64,000 bases of DNA from Eublepharis macularius (lineage: Eukaryota > Chordata > Lepidosauria > Squamata > Eublepharidae): positions 97,387,689 to 97,451,688 of the forward strand of contig NC_072793.1 in the NCBI RefSeq assembly GCF_028583425.1, written 5' to 3'. The notes under the pieces were generated by a model. The model did no database searches. It saw only the letters and a list, made by a program, of their open reading frames with translations, and had not been told where the DNA came from. Position numbers and translations under genes: made by a program. Positions 55,462 through 64,000 of this stretch are shown in pieces (the first letter of the stretch is position 1; each line of letters opens with the position of its first letter).

Positions 55462-57465
55462 TCAAATTTCGGGGTTTATAATCGCATAGTGAGGTAGCTT
55501 AGAGATCAGCCATTCATTCTGAGATAAAAATTCCAGGAAAGGGTACCATTGTGCGTAAAATTGTGTAGGTTTGGAGGGGTTATGCAATGCTCGAATTCTG
55601 TCTGTTATCTTTTCCATCATAAGGTGGTCCCACACCACTCTATACCATACGTCAAGAGTGGGAGGGAATCGCGATTTCCACCTGAGTGCAATTGCGGTCT
55701 TTGCAGCTGCTAGGAGAGTTCTGACCAATGCCTTCCGCAGATGAGGAATATCTAGATCTCCCCAAAGGTCCAAGAAAACAAGTCCCGGGCTTGGGGGTAT
55801 CACATAAGTCGTGATACGGGAAATTTCCTGGAGAACCGCCTTCCAGAAAGCAGCAACACTTTTACACTCCCACCAGCAGTGCAGGAACGTACCCTGCTCC
55901 CCGCAGTTTTTCCAGCAGAGTGGCGATCTGCTGGGATATATTTTCGCCAGCTTTTGGGGAGTGAGGTACCACCTGTGGATAATCTTATAGGTTTGGAGGC
56001 GCACATTGGTGACAGGGGAGTTAAGCAATGCAGATATCCAAACATGCTCTCTATCTTCTCGTGTGAGTTCTATCCCACAGTCCTGCTGCCATCTATTGAG
56101 CAGCGCTTCAGTGTTTAGTGGTTTGGTATCAAGCAGGACGAGGTATAGTTTTGACAGGAGACCTTTACGGTTAAATGAGTGGGAGTCCAGAAGTGCTTCA
56201 AATTTGGTTGTTGGTTTAGTCATTACGCTTTTTATATTCAATTCGTTCAGAAGATATCGCAGTTGCAGGTAGAAAAACCAGGGGACTTCCCTGCCTAGGT
56301 TGTTGTTCAAGTCTACTCTGCTTATAATACCATCCTTGGTGGCTATGTCCAACAACCTCAAGTCCCTCAGGTCATCCCAGGAGCGCAGTGCGGTTATATT
56401 ATGCTGGCGAGGCATGCCCTTATGCGATGTGAGCACTGAAAAGCGGGATATGGCCGGAAGAAGGGATCGCTTATGTCTGTCCCAAAGCTTTAGCAGTGCA
56501 GCAAGGAACATATTTTGATATATGGAGGAAGGACGCAAACTTGGGGTAGACCAGAAAGTTTCTCGCAATGTTTTTGGCTGGGAAAAGGTGCCCACTATGT
56601 TTATCCAATCAGAGTGTCCAGAGGGGAGTAATATCTGGAGGATGTCTGACAATCTGGCTGCATCAGAATAGAGCCCTATATTTGGGTAGTTAAAGCCCCC
56701 TGCTGTTTTAGGGGCGCACAAAACTTTGAAGGCAATCCTAGGGCGCTTATTCTGCCACAAGAATCGGTTTAATGTCGTCTGCCATTGGCTCAGAATTTTG
56801 CTAGGGATTTCAATCGGAATTGTTCTATACAAAAATGTCAATTTTGGGAGGACGAAGGATTTTATCAAATGGTATCTTTCATACCATGCCAGGTTTTGCT
56901 TGTTCCATTTGAGCAGGAGGTGTTTAATTTCTTTTATCTTTTGGACGTGGTTTACCTGGAGTAGCTGGGCTGGGTTGGGAGGGATATTTATGCCCAGATA
57001 TCGGAGGTGTGATTTGGCCCACTGGTATTCAAATTGCTGTTTTATGTCGCTACACGTCTCCTCTGGGAGATTCACTGATAGGATGGTGGATTTGGCTTGG
57101 TTTATCCTCAACCCCGATATACACCTAAAGTGAGCAAGAACAATTGCCAGAGCCTTTAGGGAAACAAGTGGGCACATAAGAAACAGCAAGATGTCATCAG
57201 CGAATAAGCATATTTTGTAAGTACGTTTGTCTATTTCAATGCCTCGAATCCTTTCATTGGTTCTTATCTCCTCTGCTAAGGGCTCTATCACGAGGGCAAA
57301 AAGGATAGGGGAAAGGGGACATCCTTGGCGCGTGCCTCGGTGTAGAGTGAAGGGATCGGACGCTAAGTCATTAAGTTTGATTCTTGCCTTGGGGCCTGCG
57401 TATATCGTTTTAATTGTTTGTAGGAAGTTGGGGCCGAATTTCATGGGGAAAGGAGCATCTGCAGG
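55462..57465 (-). CDS. L1 ORF2, C-terminal part: RT core and zinc knuckle
   Basis: Continues ORF2 in a different frame, overlapping the end of the upstream part by about 20 nt. It holds GTRQGCPLSPILFALVIEPLA, the RT catalytic box CLFADDILLFL, the thumb region (QAKSTILSVN) and the L1-type C-terminal Cys/His knuckle CWKNCGEQGTFLHCWWEC. The whole ORF2 is about 1.28 kb of codons, normal for L1/Tx1. The frame change lies at a short C/T-rich run near 57446-57455 and could be a real one-base change or an assembly error. Confidence 0.85.
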   Translation of the reverse strand, partial: PADAPFPMKFGPNFLQTIKTIYAGPKARIKLNDLASDPFTLHRGTRQGCPLSPILFALVIEPLAEEIRTNERIRGIEIDKRTYKICLFADDILLFLMCPLVSLKALAIVLAHFRCISGLRINQAKSTILSVNLPEETCSDIKQQFEYQWAKSHLRYLGINIPPNPAQLLQVNHVQKIKEIKHLLLKWNKQNLAWYERYHLIKSFVLPKLTFLYRTIPIEIPSKILSQWQTTLNRFLWQNKRPRIAFKVLCAPKTAGGFNYPNIGLYSDAARLSDILQILLPSGHSDWINIVGTFSQPKTLRETFWSTPSLRPSSIYQNMFLAALLKLWDRHKRSLLPAISRFSVLTSHKGMPRQHNITALRSWDDLRDLRLLDIATKDGIISRVDLNNNLGREVPWFFYLQLRYLLNELNIKSVMTKPTTKFEALLDSHSFNRKGLLSKLYLVLLDTKPLNTEALLNRWQQDCGIELTREDREHVWISALLNSPVTNVRLQTYKIIHRWYLTPQKLAKIYPSRSPLCWKNCGEQGTFLHCWWECKSVAAFWKAVLQEISRITTYVIPPSPGLVFLDLWGDLDIPHLRKALVRTLLAAAKTAIALRWKSRFPPTLDVWYRVVWDHLMMEKITDRIRALHNPSKPTQFYAQWYPFLEFLSQNEWLISKLPHYAIINPEI

Positions 57466-59330
57466 TACGGGACCTCCAGGGTGTCGAAAGCTTTTTCGAC
57501 ATCCAAGGAGAGGAATGTGGTTTGTAATTTGTTGTGTCTACTGAATGTCAAAATGTTCAATGCCTTATAAATGTTGTCGGAGATGTCCCTATTGGGGATA
57601 AAGCCAATCTGATCTGTACAAATATAATTTCCAATGAAAGAATTGAAGCGTCGTGCATATATTGAGGTAAAGATTTTATAATCGACATTCAGCAAAGAAA
57701 TCGGTCTATACGAACCGGGGTTAGAGGGGTCTTTGCCTTCCTTGGGGATCATGGTGATGACTGCCTCAGCCCAGGTTCCAGGTAAGGTCCCCAATTTATG
57801 TACCTCATTACAGGCCAATAACAGGGGCGGGGTTAACACCAAAGCAAATTTTTTATAGAATTCGGCCGGATAGCCATCCGGCCCAGATGCCTTATTGCTC
57901 TTTAATTTCTTAATGGATTCCAGCAGTTCTGTGGCGGTGATTGGGGTATCCATTAATTGGCTGTGATCCTCCGTCAATTTTTTAATGTTCTTATGGTTTG
58001 ATAGGTAGTTTCTAATTGACACTTTATCTGGCCTGGATGAAGTATATAAATTTGTGTAAAATTTTGTAAATACATTCAATATTTCGGGAGATTTAGTGAA
58101 CATTTGTCCCTTGTCGTTTTTTATGAGTCTGACGTGCCTATTTATTCTCTTCTCCTTGACCTTCCAGGACAGATAACGTAGGGTCCTAGGGGAGTGGTTC
58201 CAATACTTCTGTTTTAAATATAAGATGTTCCTTTGAATTTGGGACGTTTCAAGTGACTCCAGAGCTTTGCGCTCATGGAGCAGCTGTTTATAGGTTTTTT
58301 TGCTGCCTCTATCCTTGTGTAAGCGTTCCAATTGGTGGATTTTATCCATTATGAGTTGCTTTTGGAGTTTTTTCTTCTTATTTAGAGAGGCAGAGAGAGC
58401 GATCAGTTGTCCCCTTAGTACCGCCTTAAGAGCGTCCCACACCGTTTGGGAAGATGTCGTGCCTGTTTGGTTATCTTTGAGATATTGGGTGATATCTCGT
58501 TCAATTTGTAGGACATTGTTCTCATTAAGTATGAGGTTTTTCTGAAACGTCCAATGCCTCTCCCTTTCGTAGGGCCTATCTAGGGACAATTTGCACGTTA
58601 CCCAAGCATGATCCGAATAGCTTATGTCCCCTATGCTGGAGAGTAGCACTCTGTCTCTCAGATCTGGGGACACCAGGATATAGTCGATCCTGGTGTATAC
58701 GTCATGGCGTGGGGAGTAGTATGTGTAATCTTTGGCCAGTTTGTTCATCTCCCTCCATATGTCCACTAAGTGGAACCGAGTAAATAGCGTGAGCATCTGT
58801 GTGTCACGATTAGGGTTCTTAGGTCTTCTTGGCGCTCGAGGTGCATTGTTGAGGGGAAATGAGGATTTATCTAGGTCATAGTGTGCTACATAATTGAAGT
58901 CCCCTCCCACAATTACTGATCCCTCCTGGAATGCTTCCAATTTTCGGAGAATTTCTTCCGTGAACTCCAGTTGCTGCGTGTTGGGCGCATAGACAGATGC
59001 CAGTGTAAGCAACTGTCCATTGAAGTGCCCCTTTATAAATAAGAACCTGCCTCTAGGGTCCCGTAGGGTGGCTTTGTGTTCAAATTGGACCCTGTTTGCT
59101 AGTAAGATTGCCACCCCGCGGGATTTGGAGGAGCCTTTTGCGTGGAATTGCAATTTTATCCACGGGGCCTTAAGCTCCGCCTCATAGGATGCATGGAGGT
59201 GTGTTTCTTGGATCAGGGCTACATCTACATTCAGTTTCGCCAGGCTGGTCAGAACTCTCCTTCTCTTCACCAGGTTGTTTAAACCCCTCACATTTTGCGA
59301 GACAATATGGACATGTGGTTGTGAGGCCAT
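57441..59330 (-). CDS. L1 ORF2, N-terminal part: endonuclease and start of RT
   Basis: Starts MASQPHVHIVSQNVRGLNN, a typical L1 endonuclease start. The frame is open upstream to 59408, but the family start fits the ATG at 59330. AP-endonuclease motifs are seen: VALIQETHL, ILLANRVQF, VYAPNTQQ, GGDFNYVAHYDLDKSS and SDHAWV. The RT part follows: NKASGPDGYPAEFYKKF, RPISLLNVDYKIFTSIYARR, QIGFIPNRDISDNI and LSLDVEKAFDTLEVPYLQML. The frame ends at a stop at 57443-57441, just after the RT DVEKAFD motif, and coding continues in another frame. Confidence 0.85.
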   Translation of the reverse strand: MASQPHVHIVSQNVRGLNNLVKRRRVLTSLAKLNVDVALIQETHLHASYEAELKAPWIKLQFHAKGSSKSRGVAILLANRVQFEHKATLRDPRGRFLFIKGHFNGQLLTLASVYAPNTQQLEFTEEILRKLEAFQEGSVIVGGDFNYVAHYDLDKSSFPLNNAPRAPRRPKNPNRDTQMLTLFTRFHLVDIWREMNKLAKDYTYYSPRHDVYTRIDYILVSPDLRDRVLLSSIGDISYSDHAWVTCKLSLDRPYERERHWTFQKNLILNENNVLQIERDITQYLKDNQTGTTSSQTVWDALKAVLRGQLIALSASLNKKKKLQKQLIMDKIHQLERLHKDRGSKKTYKQLLHERKALESLETSQIQRNILYLKQKYWNHSPRTLRYLSWKVKEKRINRHVRLIKNDKGQMFTKSPEILNVFTKFYTNLYTSSRPDKVSIRNYLSNHKNIKKLTEDHSQLMDTPITATELLESIKKLKSNKASGPDGYPAEFYKKFALVLTPPLLLACNEVHKLGTLPGTWAEAVITMIPKEGKDPSNPGSYRPISLLNVDYKIFTSIYARRFNSFIGNYICTDQIGFIPNRDISDNIYKALNILTFSRHNKLQTTFLSLDVEKAFDTLEVPYLQMLLSP

Positions 59331-59699
59331 TATAGAATGGGTAAAAGTAGAGTACCAGAATTGGCCTTTGAAGTGGAATGTAATAGTATTGCAGAACCAA
59401 AAGTGCAAGTATAGAAACCGCTAGCAGGCGTGTAAAGGCTCTTGCTTCAGTAGTTTATAATAGATATGAATGAGATGGCTGAAATGATCTAAGCACCAAA
59501 GGAAGGGTCAGTACGCAAGTGCAATAAGATTCGGGTAAATAAATCACTGTCTGATGTTAATTAATTAAGCAATCAAATTTCATCACTTTGAAGGCAATCA
59601 TGCAACAAATTCATTAGAAAGGAAAGAGAAATCGTATCACAAAACACAAATGCAATGAAATGTATAGCAAGCGTAAGTTAATCTACTATGTTGGTAATT

Positions 59700-60700
59700 T
59701 TCAACAAATAATTAATCGACTTTCGCCCTTACCCTTTCAAAGTATGGTGATAAGCAAGCAGACTGTCAGTGGGTAAAACTGATAGTTGTGATAAGCTTGT
59801 AGTCTGCTATGCTACCTCCCCTCTCCGATTATGGATGGATCAAACAGCAATTAATTCCAGGTATATAATAAGCCAATCAAGTAAGTACTAATTAATTAAG
59901 ATTTCTTTTTATTACCGTATGTAGGAGTAGACCAAATTAATAGATGTACCTCTTAACCCTAAATCACTAAGTTGCTTGTAGTCTGCTATGTTACCTTCTC
60001 TCTCTGATTATGGATGGATCAAACTGCAATTAATTCCAAGTGTACAATTTGCTAATCAATCCAGAACCAATTAATTAAGATGTCTGTTTGTTACCTTATG
60101 GAGGAGTAGATTGAATTGATGGATGCACCTCTTAGCACTAAATCACTAATTTGCCTAACTACCTTAACAAAGTTATATACAATAAGCACGCAGCACTTTA
60201 ATATTGTTTTTGGTAAAAGCTTGAAAGTGTAAATATATTCAATTAACTCACTACTTATACTCCTTTAAACCAACTGTCCCCTGATTTGTAATAAATGATT
60301 AATTAATTCTTGCCCTTACCTCTGCAAAATGCAGTAAGGAGCAAGCAGATAGTCAGTGGGTAAAACTGCAAGTTGTAATTGTCGTATAGATTGCTTCGTT
60401 ACCTCCCCCCCCCCTTACCAACGTCGGATCAAGCTGCAATGAGTTCCGAGTATATGATATGCCAATCAAGAAGGTATTAATTAATTAAGATTTCTCTTTA
60501 TTACTCTATGTAGAAGTGGATCAAATCAAGGGGCGCACCTCTTAATATTAAATCACTAACTTGCCTTAACTACCGTAACTAAACTATGTACAACGAGCAC
60601 TCAGCGTCTTGTTACTTATTTTCCAGGAAGAACTTAAAGAGTGTATTTATATAATTATCACAAGATCTAATATTTCTCTAAAGCAACCGTCTCCAATAGA
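59700..60700 (-). repeat. Tandem repeats of about 410 bp in the L1 inter-ORF spacer
   Basis: Between ORF1 and ORF2. The marker AAATCACTAA recurs at 59961, 60140 and 60550 (spacings 179 and 410). The marker GTCAGTGGGTAAAACT recurs at 59765 and 60352 (spacing 587, about 179+410). The block TTGCC(T)TAACTACC recurs at 60150 and 60560. So there are about 2.4 units of about 410 bp, with one extra 179-bp partial copy. AT-rich, with repeated AATTAATTAA motifs. Confidence 0.85.
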
Positions 60701-60923
60701 GAAATAGAAACTAAGGTGCTACACAGTCCTCAGCAGCCTCGCGAGAAATCTCTGCAACGAGGTTGCTGTAAATAAACAGTACGGAGGACTGTTTGTGTAA
60801 GGGGCTAATAAAGAAGCAATCCCTTCAATCCCACCCCAACCACCCCTACCCGCGAGTAAATTAAGTAAGATTGGGACGTTCCAACACAACATATTCTGGT
60901 CATAAGTCCTACCAGTCAGAGCT

Positions 60924-61910
60924 TCAAGTGTCCCGGACCGGTATTTTATTATTTTTCTGAGGAGACATGGGCAGTGGTCGTTTTCTTTTCTGAGAGCTGG
61001 CCTCCGTCTCCATGGCGACCTCTATGCCTAGCTCACGTAGAAACCGGAGGCCTTCCTCGGGAGCAGAGATCAAGTGTTGTATACCCTTCAACGAGACTCT
61101 CAGTGCAGAATACCGGGTCCAGCTGTATTCTATTTGGGCATTTCTGAGTTCCTCAGTTATCTGCCGGAGTTGTCGTCGTCGCTCCAAAATCTCGGCCGGT
61201 AGGTCTGTATAGACGCTGATTCGCGCTCCATTGTAGGAGAGGAATTTTCGCGCCCTCGCCACCTCAAGCGTTTTTTTCCTCAGCCCCCAGTCGGCAAAGA
61301 CGGCCACCACATCTCTAGGTCCCCGCCTCTTATCTGGATTTCTGGGGCCCACTCGATAAGCCTTGAATATAGTCAATGCATGGGTTTCCTCCAGCTTTAG
61401 CTCCGTCATCAGCCAGCCCGCCAAAAAAACAGCAAGGTCTGCATCCACGGCCACATTTTCCTCTATCCCCCTAAACTTCAAATTAGCACCCCGCAGCTGA
61501 ATCTCCATGTCCAAGATCTTATAGTGGACACGATCTTGTTCTGATTGTAGGGAGTGGACGTTCTCCCTTAAAGCCGCAGTCTGGGTAAGAGCCTGATCCG
61601 ACTTAGCGACCACGGAGTCCATCACTATCTTAAGATCAGTTAATTGTTGTGATAGTGGTTCCATTAAGTGGGAGATTTTGTTAGAAAAGCTCGATTCAAG
61701 GTCTAGCAGTAGGGCTTTCAGTGCTGGGTCATAGGAAACCGTCTGAGTTTTTCGCGCCTCAGCATTTACCATCGCGGCCGCCATGTTTGCACTCGTTCCC
61801 TCTATCTCCCCCTCCGTGTCTTCTGCTTGTGAAGCTGGGAAATAGCTCTGCAAATTTTTCACCGCCTTAGAGTTGGGCTTCTTTGAAGTAAGATCTTGCT
61901 TACCCTTCAT
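60924..61910 (-). CDS. L1 ORF1 protein (RNA-binding chaperone type)
   Basis: Intact 328-aa frame starting with ATG about 110 bp from the element's 5' end. The N-terminal third is polar and low-complexity. Residues about 65-140 form a heptad-rich coiled coil (SLQSEQDRVHYKILDMEIQL). An RRM-like core follows (LKFRGIEENV ... GPRDVVAVFADW), then the C-terminal domain pattern of L1 ORF1p (ARKFLSYNGARISVYTDLPA, then RRRQLRQITEEL). The tail is Lys/Arg-rich. In known L1s this protein trimerises and coats the L1 RNA. Confidence 0.85.
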   Translation of the reverse strand: MKGKQDLTSKKPNSKAVKNLQSYFPASQAEDTEGEIEGTSANMAAAMVNAEARKTQTVSYDPALKALLLDLESSFSNKISHLMEPLSQQLTDLKIVMDSVVAKSDQALTQTAALRENVHSLQSEQDRVHYKILDMEIQLRGANLKFRGIEENVAVDADLAVFLAGWLMTELKLEETHALTIFKAYRVGPRNPDKRRGPRDVVAVFADWGLRKKTLEVARARKFLSYNGARISVYTDLPAEILERRRQLRQITEELRNAQIEYSWTRYSALRVSLKGIQHLISAPEEGLRFLRELGIEVAMETEASSQKRKRPLPMSPQKNNKIPVRDT

Positions 61911-62033
61911 ACTAAGTTGTGTAGAACATTTTTGATGCGCTTATCGGGGTTTAGGGGTGGAATTGAACCGGAGCTCTGGCTTTAGGCGTCCATTCCTCTC
62001 TGTGCCGACGCCACGCCCCGTTAGCACCCTTTT

Positions 62034-62830
62034 AAACCCAATAATTGAATTTATTGAACAATTTTCTGCTGGAATTCAGTTAAGAGATTGGGTATTCTTA
62101 AAGAAAGCAGAAAGACTGACGTTCATTCTTTTGCTAGTGACAATTTGCTCACAACATGGGATGGCAAGATGCAAGTCCAAGTAGCATCTTAAAGACTAAT
62201 GAGATATTTACAGGGTATAAGTTTTCAAGCTCCCTTTGTCAGGTATCTGATGAAGGGAGCTTGATCTAGAAAGCTTATTAACCTGAAAAATCTAGTTGGT
62301 CTTTATGATGTATGGGACTCAAATCTTGCTCTTCTACCACAGAGCAACATAGCTACCTACCTGAAAGTATCAACATGGGATAGAACACCCTGTAAACTAG
62401 CTCCCCAGAGCTCTTTGTTAGCATCAGTAGTGATAGAGCTTGCTCCAATTATTGGGACATATAGCATTTTTGAAAGCTTTGGGAATATGCAGGATTGAGT
62501 CATAACTCTGACCTAATTAAAAACCAAAAGATTTTGCCATACAAAGAAGTATCATAAAGGAGGAATGGTGCGATTCTTCCCTTGTGCTACATACAAATTA
62601 GGACTTTGTCAAATTTTTATGCTGTATTATTAGAGGTCAGCTTTTCTTGAAATAGATGAAATCTTTAAACTATGATGTTAACTGTAGTGTTTGATCTTTT
62701 CTATTAACCCATGGCTCTAATTTTTCAATTAGCATACTATTTAGAAAAAAATATGTAAAATGATGTACCAGTGGCATTTAACTCCTCTGAGATTAGCAAG
62801 AATTTATAAAACACTTGATTTGTTTATTTC
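62034..62830 (+). pseudogene. Old L1-like ORF2 relic, right piece
   Basis: Resumes after the young L1 (LLNPIIEFIEQFSAGIQLRDWVFL at 62030-62100). It is interrupted by an inverted-repeat element at about 62163-62370. It ends with WHLTPLRLARIYKTLDL near 62770-62822, equivalent to the WYLTPQKLAKIYP block of the young L1. It lies on plus, opposite to the young L1. Confidence 0.65.
62163..62370. mobile_element. MITE with long inverted ends
   Basis: GCATCTTAAAGACTAATGAG on the left is inverted as TTGGTCTTTATGATG on the right. An internal palindrome pairs TTTTCAAGCTCCCTT with AAGGGAGCTTGATC. Inserted in the old L1-like relic. Confidence 0.6.
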
Positions 62831-62869
62831 AATCATATGCTTTTACTTTATTATTAAAAAAATTCAAAT

Positions 62870-63271
62870 TTGAATCCTGTATTCAGAATGTGGCCAGCTT
62901 CTGATCATTTGTGGAATTTCATGGTAACACAAACTACAGCTCTAACTATGGCCACCTATGTTGAGCAATACAAAAAGCTGCATGGAACACAATGCGGATT
63001 TCATGGGCTGCATATAGGATCAAAACAATCCCAAAGGTATAGCTATCACCATGAACAACAGGTGAAAAAATTAATCAAGGTTCAGGCTAAACTAGAGGTT
63101 TACAAAAGGATTTCTGAGGTGTCAGCTGAGAAACAGGCAGTCCTTGCAACTGAGCTTCACAAGCTAAAACAGAAACTCTCAGACTTGTTCTTGGACAAGT
63201 TCTGGAGTTCTTGGAGACCTGGCAGAAATACCACAATTGCTCTGGCTTGGATCCTTTTTTCCAGTGGCTAA
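62870..63271 (+). pseudogene. Unidentified coiled-coil reading frame
   Basis: 133-aa open frame; its centre is strongly coiled-coil: HEQQVKKLIKVQAKLEVYKR, ISEVSAEKQAVLATELHKLK, QKLSDLF. An alternative frame from about 63185 reads LVLGQVLEFLETWQKYHNCS and on, as though the coding continues after a shift. This looks like a processed pseudogene or a host exon remnant, but I do not recognise the protein. It directly follows the old L1-like relic, which could have mobilised it. Confidence 0.35.
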
Positions 63272-63289
63272 ATCTAATAAAGGAAACAA

Positions 63290-64000
63290 AATATATTAAT
63301 ATATTTTCCATCTTTTGCATGGAAATAAGTTCTGATTGATTGGGTAATGAAACAATGAAAAATATCTATATGACAGTTTATGATAACTATTAAAGTTGCA
63401 GAAGCAGTTCTGTACAGATTGAGACAATGGGGAGACTCGCACATGGAGTCCAGAGCTGGCTTCAGGAACTGGTGATTCTTGTTAGTGATCTGTGGCTTTT
63501 CTGCAGATAGGAGGGAGAGGCAGTATTTACTTAGAAGGAGTTTCAGGCAGCATTGGAAGGTTAATGACCATTGGGGTTGTAGAATTCTAATATTAATCTT
63601 TGGCCTTCTGAATTGGCTAAGTATTAAGGGATCAGAAGCAATTTTTCAGAATGGATTAATCAACAGCTCATTTACAGATCCAGAGATTAAGGAAGGAAAC
63701 AATCATTTTGAAGAGAACTGGAAATGATTGGAAAGAAGCATTGCTTTTTTTGGCCTACACTCTTTCTTTTCTCTCTCTGGATAAAATATCCACACTATTA
63801 AACTAGTTTAACTATGGTTGCTTCTAGGAGGATATGCTTAAAAAAATATTCTAATTCCATATCAGAAAGTCAGGAAGGGCATGGTTATAATTTTCATTAA
63901 AGTATTGATATTTGGCTAAAGTTTTGTTGGGAAAATTTTGTTTCCATAAATATAAAAAATCAATACTTCAAGAATGGAATGGAAACAATAATGATGCCCT
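63290..64000. other. Right end, nothing recognised
   Basis: AT-rich sequence. The open frame at 63479-63727 has no recognisable motif and may be further relic LINE or chance. Confidence 0.4.

Larger units (their letters stand above)
55188..62019 (-). mobile_element. Full-length L1-type LINE, nearly intact
   Basis: A complete non-LTR retrotransposon of about 6.8 kb. From its 5' end (62019) it has a short GC-rich 5' UTR of about 110 bp, ORF1 (61910-60924), a 1.6-kb spacer, ORF2 (59330-55462 in two frames), a 3' UTR of about 270 bp and a poly(A) tail (T run at about 55188-55199 on this strand). A 14-bp target duplication, GTTAGCACCCTTTT, occurs at 55178-55191 and 62020-62033; its T-rich end merges with the tail. 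ORF2 has the endonuclease, RT (FADD) and C-terminal CxxxC...HxxxxC knuckle of the L1/Tx1 group. The intact target duplication and only one frame break suggest a young insertion. Confidence 0.93.

Noticed and set aside
1-64000. CRISPR arrays, tRNA or rRNA genes, operons
   Set aside because: None seen. tRNA- and 5S-like stretches are SINE heads fused to LINE-like tails, and the tandem repeats are minisatellites.

Overview
The window is nuclear DNA of a vertebrate, most likely a squamate reptile. Two hyaluronidase genes with vertebrate exon structure are present. The interspersed repeats are the usual squamate mixture: Sauria-type tRNA SINEs, 5S rRNA-derived SINEs, RTE-BovB, CR1, L1, and many short hAT-like elements with 8-bp target duplications. 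I cannot name the species.

The host genes are two tandem paralogues on the minus strand, HYAL1 (coding 7509-14635) and HYAL2 (coding 33072-41029). Each has three coding exons: a long first exon with the signal peptide and catalytic DWE motif, a 90-nt middle exon, and a last exon with the EGF-like domain. The predicted proteins are about 442 aa (HYAL1, lysosomal/secreted type) and 469 aa (HYAL2, with a C-terminal GPI-type hydrophobic tail). Both act in hyaluronan breakdown. HYAL2 at the cell surface makes intermediate fragments and HYAL1 in the lysosome degrades them further. The order and strand match the mammalian HYAL1-HYAL2 cluster. Both first coding exons are preceded by a good splice acceptor, so both genes should have non-coding 5' exons. 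CpG-rich stretches at about 19.65-20.56 kb and 42.4-43.35 kb are the likely HYAL1 and HYAL2 promoters. A third CpG-rich stretch at about 3.0-3.6 kb has no gene I could assign.

The rest is introns and intergenic DNA rich in repeats. From 43 kb rightwards no host gene is recognisable. The region 53.9-62.8 kb is a nest of insertions. An old plus-strand L1-like relic was interrupted by a CR1 tail, by a small inverted-repeat element, and by a nearly intact, full-length minus-strand L1-type LINE. That LINE (55188-62019) is flanked by a 14-bp target duplication. Its ORF1 is intact, its ORF2 has one frame break, and an unusual inter-ORF spacer of about 1.6 kb contains tandem repeats of about 410 bp.

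I found no CRISPR array, rRNA or tRNA gene, retrovirus-like element, or convincing new multi-gene system. The most unusual items are the L1 inter-ORF repeat array, several hAT-like miniature elements with intact 8-bp duplications (one carrying an internal minisatellite), a possible Helitron 5' end linked to a 50-bp minisatellite, and an unidentified coiled-coil reading frame near 63 kb.
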